From Linanthus parryae (lineage: Eukaryota; Streptophyta; Magnoliopsida; Ericales; Polemoniaceae), in assembly GCA_023055425.1 (NCBI GenBank), contig JALGPY010000007.1, forward strand, positions 19,168,001 through 19,232,000: 64,000 nucleotides of DNA, read 5' to 3'. Below the pieces are notes generated by a model that was not told where the DNA came from, did no database searches, and saw nothing but the letters and a program-made list of their open reading frames with translations. The position numbers and the translations under genes are program-made. Positions 1-9,616 of this stretch are shown here, one piece after another (the first letter of the stretch is position 1; each line of letters begins with the position of its first letter).

Positions 1-230
1 TGCGTACCCATGTGTTGGATCGTGATATCTCCATATCAATCCAACCCCATACTAGTCTATAGTTTGATTGTCATGTTAATCAATATAATCGACTAGGTAT
101 ATTTAAAAATATAACATTTATATTCTAAGTACTTCATTCATGTTAAAATATCTCCACATCGATAACATAATGAATAGTAAATCCACAAATATCACAAGAA
201 ATAGATTGCCTCTAGGGTATATTTCCAACA
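1..230 (-). repeat. Partial copia LTR, inverted copy
   Basis: Read on the minus strand this begins TGTTGGAAATATACCCTAG at 230 and stays alignable to the plus-strand LTR starting at 1874 down to the window edge (shared blocks CCCTAGAGGCAATC, TTACTATTCATTATGTTATCGAT and ACACATGGGTACG, some allowing gaps). It is the first part of the same LTR family in the opposite orientation. Its other end lies outside the window, so length and target duplication cannot be judged. Confidence 0.7.
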
Positions 231-519
231 ATGGACTGGGAGGTGTCCTAGTATTTCATAAATATTTGGGATTATGAAGTTTTATGTAAAACGTTTACGA
301 TAAACTTGGACCCAATTCGGATAAATGTATTTTGTGGAATATTCGAAAGGGTATTATTTATACGATTCAATCGAGGACAAATTGTTTGTTGCTCGAACTG
401 CTGTGTTTCTGGAAAGAGATTGTCTCTAAAAGAAACAGTGGGAGGATAGTAGAACTTGAAGGAGTTCAAGAACCACAATAAGAACATTAATCTTTTGATG
501 GAACATGAGTAGGATCACA

Positions 520-1873
520 AGGAGTTCTGGAGCAACCTACTCAAGTAGCACAAGAACCTTGTAGGTCAGGAAGGATATGTCAAGGAGATATGGAAATATG
601 GATTTCTCATAACCCTGTGATATATTGCTCATGAAGACGAGCCTACAACCTATGAGGTGACCAAGAGTGGGCTAGACTCTCAGAAATGGCTTAAGGCCAT
701 GAGATATGAAATGGAATCCAAACCAACAAAGTATGGGCTTTGTTGGGACCACCTAAAGGGTATGACCCATAGGGTGCAAGGGGTTTTAAGGAAAACTAAC
801 ATGGATGGTAATAGGATTACTTTTTAGGGACGATTGGTGGCTAAAGGTTTCCTGTGAGCTCATAGTATGGACTATGGCGAAATCATTCTTCTCAATTGTG
901 ATACTTAAACACATCCGCATCTTGCTTGTGCCAATCTGTCTACAGATTGAATCAAGCTTCTCGAAGTTAGAATCTTTGATAAATGATGCAATCAAATGGT
1001 TTGATTTCATCAAGAATGAAGATGAAGCTTGTGTTTACAATAAGGTTTGTGGGAGCACAGTTATATTTTGGTCTTGTATGTGGTTGACATACTGTTCACT
1101 GGGAATGATGTCCCTACTCTGCAATCTGGTAAAGATTGGCTAGGGAATCATTTTTCAATGAAATGAATTAGGCGAAACAACCTATAAAGATCTATGGAGA
1201 TAGATCAAGAAGGTTGTTCGGCTTAATTCAAAGTGCATATAATGACAAAGGGGTTGAAATGGTTCAACAAGCAAGAATATGAATTCTTACCTATGTCACA
1301 TGGGATTAATATTTGGAATACTAATTTTCTTCTCAATTAGATTGTGATGGACCGTATGAATAAGATTCATAGGATACGCCATGTTATGTGCAAGGGCCAG
1401 ATATGTCATTTGAGAATGACATGATGATACCAGTCATATCCAGATGAGAGTCATTGGATATTTATCAAGAGAATCCTTATGTACTTGAGAAGAACTAAGG
1501 ATGATTTCTTGATACATGGAGGATAGGAATGGTTCACTGTAAGGAGTTACAATGATTCGAACTTCCAATCCAACAAGGAGGATTCCAGATTATAGTCAAG
1601 TTTAGTTTTTTGCCTTAGTTGAGGGACTGTGAGCTGGAAAGGTTCCAGGCAGGATTCAGTTGTCAATTCTATCACAGAGGACTGAGTATATTGTTGTAAT
1701 AGATGAAAAAACTTAGAATGTTCGATCTCATTCGATTGTCGATAGAGGATAAGTGAATATATGCAAAGTACCAGCATATGTCTCTCTTACCTCTTGCGCA
1801 GCGAAAGCGTGTGGGCCGCGCTAGATCAATAGGCATATGATGCACTAGATTGACTCTAGTGCAAGTGGGAGGC
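520..1873 (+). pseudogene. Decayed Ty1/copia reverse transcriptase-RNase H remnant
   Basis: Short stretches in shifting frames match copia pol in the expected order. Near 720-800 there is a VWALLGPPKGYDP-like start of the reverse transcriptase. Near 1350-1420 a RIRYAMLCARARYVI-like stretch resembles the YAMLCTRPDI motif. Near 1440-1540 a HWIFIKRILMYLRRTKDDFL-like helix follows. Near 1590-1690 come remnants of the RNase H TEAEY motif. Many stops and frameshifts are present and no ORF is intact. A polypurine stretch (AAGTGGGAGGC) sits just before the LTR at 1874, which sets the strand. Confidence 0.75.
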
Positions 1874-3090
1874 TGTTGGAATTGTGCCCTAGAGGCAATC
1901 AATTTGTCGTGGCATTTAATTGACTTACTATTCATTATGTTATCGATATGGAGATATGCTAACATGAATGAAGTCCTTAGAATATAAATGTTCTATACTT
2001 AAATATCCCTAGTCGAGTACTACAGTTAATAGGACGAATGTATTGCATCGAGACTGGTATGTGGGTAGATTGATATGGGGATATCAAGTCTAACACATGG
2101 GTACGTATTAGGATTAATGACGTACTGGATTGACCCACCATGAGAAGGCTACATGGGAGTTATGTGAATATCACAACCGCTTCTCGTAATCACAATGGTG
2201 TTGTGTTCCTTAGACTTGAAGTCACTAGATATTCTAGTCGTGAAATATCATGCTTTGATATTATCAACGTTGCGCCTTAACTGGGTAACTATAAAGATAG
2301 TTATCGGGCATGATAGGAAGCAAGCTGATAGATCGTAGTGATGTATAGAGGATTTGTCCCTCCCACATAACGGGAATAAATATCCATGGCCACTCGATGA
2401 GTAGGACTTAAGAAAATGCATGGCCATGCTCGAATAAATCAATATGAGATATTGATGTTATTTGTTTATCTAAGTCTACTCACAGATCAAGAAATTATAA
2501 ATTGGATATACAAGTGTGACACTCCATGTCTTGTTTCCAATCCAAATAGATGAGACAAAAGGATTATACAACACGGTAACATTGGTCACAAAGGTTAGTC
2601 AGATCACTGACATTTCTATTACTTGGGAGCATTGAAGTATTGCTAGATACCGCTCAATGTTTGTAATAATTATTATTATTACTGCCACGTAATTGGGAAC
2701 CTACAGGGTCACACACAATAATATATCAAGCTGGGATTACTAATTAGTTGGACTAAATACTAATAACGAGTTAATTGGACTAAAGTGTAAACTGTGCTCG
2801 TTAGTTGACTAAAGAGCAATTGTGGGCTAGAATGTAACTAGTCTCACATTGTTGGATTTATGGGCAAAGAGGAAATTCTCTAGCTATAAATAGGATTTAT
2901 AGGCTATGAGAATTTATGCATGATGCTTAACTAATTCCTACACGACACAGTTTACTAGAGAGATAGAGAGAAAAGAAGAAAAGAAGTTTTCTTCTCATAG
3001 GAGTTCGGCCAAACCCTAGCCGCCCCTCCCATGGAATCGTCGTCCACCATTGGAATCGCCCCTCTCCTGCCCACGGAATGGTGATGTTGT
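1874..3090 (+). repeat. 3' LTR of the decayed copia element (right end uncertain)
   Basis: It starts TGTTGGAATTGTGCCCTAG directly after the polypurine tract at about 1862-1873. It contains a promoter-like CTATAAATAGGA at about 2880 followed by a purine-rich leader, as expected for an LTR. The right boundary is not clear; sequence of the next copia begins somewhere around 3100-3360, so the end given here is approximate. Confidence 0.6.
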
Positions 3091-3299
3091 GTCCTCTCCT
3101 TTGCCTCGTTGATGGATGTGATCCAGCCTGTGCATGTCCAAGTTCATCCTTCTTCTCAGATTTCTAGCCCCATTGGAGAAGAAGCCCAATTGAGGTCTAT
3201 TCGTGTGGATATTGTAGAGACAAAGATGCTATTCTTTGTATGTGATCGTCACCAGCCTGGTATGGCTGAGGTAACCTTTCTTTCTTTCATCATGTTATG

Positions 3300-5717
3300 A
3301 TGCTTCACCTGTGATCCTTGGAGGGGTTTGAGCAGGATTAAATTTTTGTTATTCCGCTACGTAGCCTGCATCAAAACCCTTCAGGCACCACAATACTTAA
3401 AAGATTATATTGTTGGTGATCACAGAATGGTGTCAGCTTCTTCGGCACTAGTGATATTTGATACTGCACCAGGTCTTTCTATTTACTGAAAGTGCTTAGC
3501 CACCATAAACACAGTATCAGAACCTCAGAGCTATCAAGAATCCTGTAAGTCTTCTACTTGGATAAAATCAATGCATGAGGAGTTTCAAGATTTGGAGCTA
3601 AACATGACTTGGGAAATTACTGCTCTTCCTACTGGACATGACCATGTGGGTTGCAGGTGGGTGTACAAGGTTAAGTTGAAGTCTAATGGAGAAGTTGAAA
3701 GGTACAAAGCAAGAATAGTGGCAAAATGTTACACACAAACAGAAGGAATGTATTAAATAGAATTTTTCTATCATGTGGCTAAGTTACCCACTCTCAAGTG
3801 CTTGCTAGCTTTGGCAGCTCTAAAAGGATGGCATATCTTACAGGTTAGATGTTAACAATGCATTTCTGCATGGAGAGTTGGATGAAAGAGTCTATATGGA
3901 GTTACCTCCTAGGTAACAAGTTTTCTTCTCAAGTGCTTTCTCAGTTTTCTTCCAAGGACAGGGTGGTGTGTCATTTAAAGAAGTCTATCTATGGTCTAAA
4001 GCAAGCTTCAAGACAGTGGTACAGTAAGTTCTCAACTACTCTTCTCAGTTTCGGCTTTACTCAGTGTAAAACTAATTATACTCTTTTTGTGAAGACCACA
4101 GCATCATCTTTTGTGTGTATTCTGGTTTATTTTGATGACATAATTTTGGGAGGTAATCTTGAGCAGATCGATCACCATCCACGTGGCAGTCATCGAGCAT
4201 ATCTGATGATACTCCATGCAAACCCTATCATTATCTCTATGATGCGCACATATCTATATCCGAGCTTATCTATATGGGGACTGTGAGACAGGGTCACCCT
4301 CTAACCGCACGTGAGTTGTAGGGACTTAGTGGCTTGGAGGTTAGAGTAAGAAACGCCACGCGAGAGCAACAACCACGCTCGCGCGCGACCCTTGTTAAAT
4401 GTCTGAGAGATTTAATGACAATGCGTCCCATAAATGCGGTCGATCGTGTAAACGATCCCTACATATGCGGACAATCATGTAACGTGCCCTATATATACGG
4501 TTGAACGTGCCGTTACGAGGAGGATATCTAGCCGCCATTTATGGGTGCATTAACACCTCGTAACGGTCACTCCTCTGCTATATATATGAACGCTAGCCTC
4601 CTATGGCAGCTCTCGGATCTTTTGCTAGTCGTTATATTGTCTCTCTCTCAAGAACAGTTAACAAGTGCTTACTCTTTCCCTACCCTCACATGGAATCTCT
4701 ATGTGCTCTCTATTCTTGTTCTTATTCTCTGTTACAGGTGTACGTTGCGATCTTCCGTACAAGATCCCTTGTACACATTAATCTTATGAGTGAGTTGACT
4801 AATTTGAAGACTATTTTGAACACTCATTTTCAACTTAAGGATTTGGTGTTTTCTAAGGTATTTCCTTGGTTTTGAGATAGCAAGAAATGATCATGGCATC
4901 ACTCTGTGTCAGAGAAAGTTTTCTTTAGATATTCTTCAAGAAAATGGGTATGAGTCTTGCAAAGCTGCTTCAGTTCCAATGGATCCCTCTATGAAGCTTA
5001 CTGCTGCATCTGGAGATTAGCTATCTGCTGAAGATGTTGTCAAGTACATGAAACTAATTGGAAATCTCATGTACTTGTGTAATTCCAGACCATACATTTT
5101 CTTTGTTGTGCATAAACTCTCTCAATTTATTGCCAAGCCTACATCAGTCATCTCAAAACAGCTCATCACATTCTCAGATATTTGAGTAATGCTCCATCAC
5201 AAGGTCTATTATTTTCTGTTCACTCTTCTCTTGATCTTATTGGGTGCAGATGCTGATTGGGGTGGATGTTTGGATACAAGGTAGTCCACATCTGGGTATC
5301 TGGTTTATGTGGGTGATTCTCTTGTTTCTTGGAGATCCAAGAAGCAAACAGTGATTTCTAGAAGTTCTACTGAGTATGAGTATAGAAGCTTGGCATAGAT
5401 ATCATGTGAAATTCAGTGGTTAATTTATCTTCTTCATGATTTTGGAATAACTCTTCTACATACTCCAGTGGTTTACTGTGATAGCAACTCAGCACTTCAG
5501 TTAGCAGCTAACCCAGTCTTTCATGATAAGACCAAACATGTAGACATGGACTGTCATCTCATCAGACATTTAGTTTAGAAGGTCATTTCTTTGAAGTATA
5601 TTCCCACCACTCATAAACTCGATGATCTCCTTACTAAGGCACTGCATTATGTAGTATTTAGGTTTCAGTTGTCCAAGTTGGGTGTGAAACTCTTCCACAC
5701 TTCAACTTGAGGGGGGC
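3300..5717 (+). pseudogene. Ty1/copia integrase tail, reverse transcriptase and RNase H pseudogene
   Basis: The pieces run in copia order. A linker resembling RRSxRxxQAPxYLKDY lies near 3370-3410. Reverse transcriptase starts at 3571 (CRWVYKVKLKSNGEVERYKA) and continues through the SIYGLKQASRQWYSKF motif near 3980-4030 and a FDDIILGGN motif near 4130-4155 (F replaces the usual V of YVDD). The RT is then interrupted by a solo LTR and resumes as SELTNLKTILNTHFQLKDL at 4790. RNase H follows near 5240-5600 (TKHVDMDCHLIRHLV). Several stops and frameshifts make it non-coding. The 5' half (gag, most of integrase) and the 5' LTR are missing; it abuts the previous element's LTR. Confidence 0.85.
4160..4778 (+). 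mobile_element. Solo gypsy (Tat-type) LTR inserted in copia reverse transcriptase
   Basis: The copia reading frame breaks after GGNL at 4160 and resumes in frame with MSELTNLK at 4786 once this 0.62-kb block is ignored. The repeat TAATCTT occurs at both junctions (4154-4160 and 4779-4785), so a 5-bp target duplication lies inside it. The block resembles the LTR of the large gypsy at 46484-61517 read on the minus strand: both begin near GAGC-n-AGATC followed by CCACGTGGC, share GAACGTGCCGTTA, have a TATATATA box near the last third, and end CTTGTRCACA. Length (about 619) is close to the 627-bp LTR. No internal region is present, so this is a solo LTR left by recombination. Confidence 0.72.
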
Positions 5718-6398
5718 TGTTGAAGATCAGAGGCATCTGGAGGCTTTTGAAGTTGATCAAGTCACTGTTCATTTGGTATTTGCATGACCAAAAGAACAGT
5801 AGTCCAAGATACAACATTAGTCGTTCGGTGCTCCAGGGAACCTCTAATCTTGATCGTTGATTAAGTTTTATACGTTAATTTCGAATTACTAGTAGAATGG
5901 TTTCGTCTTTGTTTAGTTCTAATAGTTGTTACTCCCTCCGTCCCATTTTGTTTGTCTTGTTTGACTTTTCACACATATTAAGGTAGTGGAAAAACATGTC
6001 AAAAAAATCCTGCACTACCAAAATTACCCTTACATATTTAATTATGATAGTACATGTGGGTGAAAGGATCCATATAGAAAGACTACAATCATGTAATTCA
6101 TGAAGGGTAATAGTGGAAAGGTAGTGGTAAAAAGTAGTTGTGATTTCAAAGAAGACAAATATTTTGGGACAAATCAAGATGGCAAACAAGACAAACAAAA
6201 TGGGACGGAGCGAGTATTTAGTTTGTTAAGTTGGCTGAGTCATATGGATTAGGTGGATGTGGCACCATCTGATTCGTTGATTTCACGCCAATGAGCTGTC
6301 GAAGTTAACTTTGAATCTAAGAAACATTCCTTAGTTTTCTTCATTTCTTCTTCCTTTCTTCTCATTATCTCTCTCTCAATTTTCTCAATTTTCAATCA
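5718..6398 (+). repeat. 3' LTR of the second copia, carrying a MITE
   Basis: It begins TGTTGAAGATCAG right after the polypurine tract GAGGGGGGC (about 5709-5717) and ends CAATCA at 6398, where sulfotransferase pseudogene sequence starts. Removing the 287-bp Stowaway at 5930-6216 leaves about 394 bp. The insertion into the sulfotransferase copy fixes the right boundary well. Confidence 0.7.
5930..6216. mobile_element. Stowaway-like MITE
   Basis: The left end TACTCCCTCCGTCCCATTTT and right end AAAATGGGACGGAGCGAGTA are near-perfect inverted repeats flanked by TA, the Tc1/mariner target. Inner inverted bases (TTTGTCTTGTTTG / CAAACAAGACAAAC) extend the terminal repeat. No coding capacity. It sits inside the copia LTR, so it is younger than that LTR. 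Confidence 0.88.
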
Positions 6399-6404
6399 AA
6401 AACT

Positions 6405-6670
6405 GTTATGAGGAGCGATGAACAATGGAAAATATGAGAGATTCGAGCCAAGTTGTGGCTGTTTTACGGAAAGAAGCCAATATCACATCACTAGGAAGAG
6501 TCTTGAAGGTTTTAACGACATGTTGGATTCCTGGCAAGCTCGGAAGGAAGAACCAAAAGCCTTCATATTCAAGAAAACACATGTCTCCTTGCAGAATGAA
6601 CTCATTTTTTGGCAGGGATGATGAATCGAGTTCATCTAGTACTACTCTAGGATTTTCCATGACTTGTTGA
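6405..6670 (-). pseudogene. Truncated cytosolic sulfotransferase pseudogene (N-terminal part)
   Basis: The minus strand encodes about 84 residues closely matching the first quarter of the intact sulfotransferase at 14468-15460, including FILQGD, LEYEGFWFF and LPSDVILASF. The PAPS-binding loop, PKAGTTWLK in the intact gene, reads RKTATTWLE here, so the 5'-phosphosulfate site has lost its Pro, Gly and Lys. The frame ends shortly after HRSS where the copia LTR (ending 6398) begins; the rest of the gene is not seen in the window. Homology continues upstream of the ATG (AGAGATAATGAGTTTGATA is shared), so the promoter was duplicated too. Confidence 0.85.
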
Positions 6671-6760
6671 GAAGAGAAAAATGTAGCGAAACTACGGAGT
6701 TGGGATTTCTAATATTGGTGTATCAAGAGATAATGAGTTTGATATATAATTACATATCCA

Positions 6761-8670
6761 TATGGTGCCAATTAGTGTGCCGCTATATGATAACTCCTTA
6801 ATAAGAGTTATCCTACATACACTTTACATCGTTATTTGTGTGCGTTTTGGTACAAAGTGCCTAGATTTGAGCCAAAATATGAAGAAAATGCACTTTTGGA
6901 TGTTTTTTAGCTTAAAAGTACAATCCGGGCATTTCTGATTGGTTTTTAGTACAATTTGCATGATTTTATCACATTTTATCTTCGTGGTAGTGTTCTTGTT
7001 GTTGTTTGACAAGAATTACGCATGCGGGAATCAAGTGGAGAGAAGAAACGAGCTTATGAATAGAAGAAAAAAACGAATTTAGCGGGTTTTGGATGTTTTC
7101 GCCTGAATTGGGCAATAATTGAGAAAAACAATAAAATTGTTCAGAAATGGTAATTTCTATACATGGATGAATTCTACGTGGCAAAAGGAATCCAAAAGGT
7201 GCAAAGATCCATTTATCGGAGTTCGGACGAAAGTGTTATATCAAAAAGGATGCTCAAAGAGATAAATGCGGCCAAAAGTATCTGGAAATGCCAAACACGC
7301 CTTTCGAAGAGATAAAATGAAGAGTTCCCCAGAATTTGAGAATTTTCTATAGCATAAAAGGACTCTCGAGGTCGAGGATATCCTTAGAAAAGCAAAGGCA
7401 CGATCAAAGACGCGAAAAACGATGAAAAATTATGTGTTTGGAGCTGTTCAGGATTGTCTTCGCAGGAAGAGATTTTGTTTGTACGAAGAGATTTATACTT
7501 AGAAAAATTTTTGAAGGTTGGAAATAACTTCCCAGAACAGCTCTCAGTACTTAATTGGGAAGGTCTTCGGAGGAAGAGAAAAAGTGTTCGTACGAAGACC
7601 TCTTGGCACAAAAAGAAAGTGTTCGCAAGAAGACTTCTTCGCACGAACATAAAGTGTTTGTACGGAGACATCGCTGACATAAGCAGATTTTAGTGGGGTT
7701 TTTATGCAATTGCTCCAAACTTTGTCATGTTATTTTGGAGACATATTTAAGCAATCTAGATCGTCTTTTCCAGAGGTTGGCAAGGTTCTACACACGTTGG
7801 AGAGCAAGAAGACGTTGGGGGAGCAAGATTGGAGCTTAGGATTGCATCGTTTGGATATTTTCTCTCCTCTTTCTCTCTAGTTTTTGTTTATGATCATTGA
7901 ACTTGTTGATTTGATCATGTGTAGTCGTAGCTAAACCCGTTTTTGCAGGGAATTCTCGTTTGGTAGCTAGGGTTATTGTATGAACTCAATGTTTTGAGAT
8001 TGTAATTCACGTTCTAGACTTAATCTATTGTGTTCTTTCATTATTATGGGTTGTTTATGAGCTTAATTCCATTATTCTTGCGCCTAGCTAACGTAGGAGT
8101 AATTTTAATTGACACTCACGTGGTAACTCCGTGAGAGTTAGTCGGTAAAGTGAGCAATCCACCTAGTGGAATCATTACTTGATAACTCGGTAGTGTTAAC
8201 TAGGATCGTCATAGTAGAATCGTGAATTTTAATGCATTCCTAAAAGTGAAAAAAGTTTGGTAACTCGGTCTAATTTTGTTCTAGACATAGATAGTTCATT
8301 TGGTAACTCAGTGAATTTTACATTGCTCGATTAATAATTAAAGACACGTTGGTGTTCTACAAATCAAAGCATAAGTTCATATCATCCCTAGTGAACCTAG
8401 AGAGAATTCTCGGTACTTGTTCCTTTATTGAGTAACTCTTATAATCAGTCTTTGTTAATCGTGAAGCCATTCACTCGATTAATTGAGATAATTGTCCTTT
8501 TCGTTTTAGTAGAATTAGTAAGCAAAATTCTCTTGCTTTCCCACATTAAAGTTAATCATCCTAATTGATTCACGACAAGTCATTTGGGTTCGATAAACCC
8601 GGATTTCCGCATATTACTACACACGACGGCCATACACTTGTGGTTGGAACGTGTCACTATACATTCTTTA
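6761..8670. other. Possible LTR-like or LARD insertion, unassigned
   Basis: No protein is recognisable. The stretch from about 6838 (TGTGTGCGTTTTGG) to about 8665 reads like a plant LTR retroelement tail: a long AT-rich region followed by short phrases such as GTAACTCCGTGAGAG and GGTAACTCGGT repeated between 8120 and 8310, then an ACCCGGATTTCCGCATATTA block. It lies between sulfotransferase-related upstream sequence on both sides (6670-6760 and about 8770-8980 resemble 15470-15560 and 15750-15920), which is what an insertion would do. I found no matching target duplication, so borders are guesses. Confidence 0.3.
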
Positions 8671-9186
8671 CAATATCAATGACTAAAGCGTCTACTAAAA
8701 TAATATTGTCAGTAGTTATCCCCCCCCCCCAATCGTTGCTGCATCTAATTTGGTTTAATTAAGATTTCATATCACGTATCCTCTCTGGATTGATACATAG
8801 TTTTTCAAGCCAAATACCAAAGTCTTCTCTACACGTTCTTGGAAAGTTGGCAATAAAAGTTTTACAAAGCTGGGAGCATACTTTGGAAAGGAATTTGCCT
8901 TGCTTCGAAGCACCTTCCTTTTGCGAAACCCGTGTGTAATTTTTTTGTGAAGGATAAAAGATACCTATCTATCTGGATATTGGGCGTGGACGAGATGGAG
9001 AATGTTAGACAGGTCTGGAGACCCAATGACCATAACTAAACAATAGATATACAAGTAAGTTATATTATTTTATTGTTACTAAAAGGCGGGGATAGAAATT
9101 GGGGTACATAAGTTCCTACAATAATATAGGGTGTACTGGTATCAAAAGTGTACTAATTATTTAGGTACAATTTTATAATTTATTTA
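8671..9186. other. Non-coding spacer
   Basis: AT-rich sequence with a run of ten C at about 8719 and no convincing ORF. Parts near 8800-8980 (CACGTTCTTGG, CTATCTGGATAT) echo the region upstream of the intact sulfotransferase at 15870-15910, suggesting it belongs to the duplicated sulfotransferase flank. Confidence 0.35.
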
Positions 9187-9485
9187 TATTAGGAATAAAT
9201 CAGAGTTCATGGGTCAATCTACAATTTATGCTTTCTATTCCTTTTATTTTTTTATTAATCCTTAAGTAAAACTAAAGCATTTTGATTGTTATTGGGTTAG
9301 TTATCTCTCTGTACACGTGGATTACTCTAACTGATGGCTAAAACCATCATTTGGTGTGGTCATGTTTTATATTCCCCGAATAGCATCTTGGATGAACAAT
9401 GAAAAACTTAGCTTCATCATCAGCTTTGATTTGCTTATCTCTCGTAGCTGTATTCTTCTTCCTTCTTTCTTCAATAATCTCAATA
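9187..9485 (+). repeat. 5' LTR of the TA...TA copia
   Basis: Starts TATTAGGAATAAATC and ends AATCTCAATA. The two ends form a short imperfect inverted repeat (TATTAG / TATTGAG) but lack the usual TG...CA. The 3' copy has the same ends and the target repeat abuts them, so the borders are not a reading error. Confidence 0.9.
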
Positions 9486-9503
9486 TGGTATCAGAGCCAG
9501 GTT
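9486..9503 (+). promoter_or_regulatory. Primer binding site (initiator Met tRNA)
   Basis: TGGTATCAGAGCCAGGTT is complementary to the 3' end of plant initiator methionine tRNA, the usual primer for copia minus-strand DNA synthesis. It lies with no spacer after the LTR end. Confidence 0.9.
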
Positions 9504-9616
9504 AGATTTGATTTTATTTCTCGTCCTCTTCCTGCGCTCTATCTGTCGAGCTCTGTCTTTTGTTCCTTGAGAAAAAGTTACTACTCAAACTCACGGAGAT
9601 CTGGTCACCAGAATTC

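Noticed and set aside
8715..8740. C run followed by AATCGTTG, similar to one at about 42930
   Set aside because: The shared part is a homopolymer plus about 12 bases; no longer alignment was visible, so a shared element is not supported.
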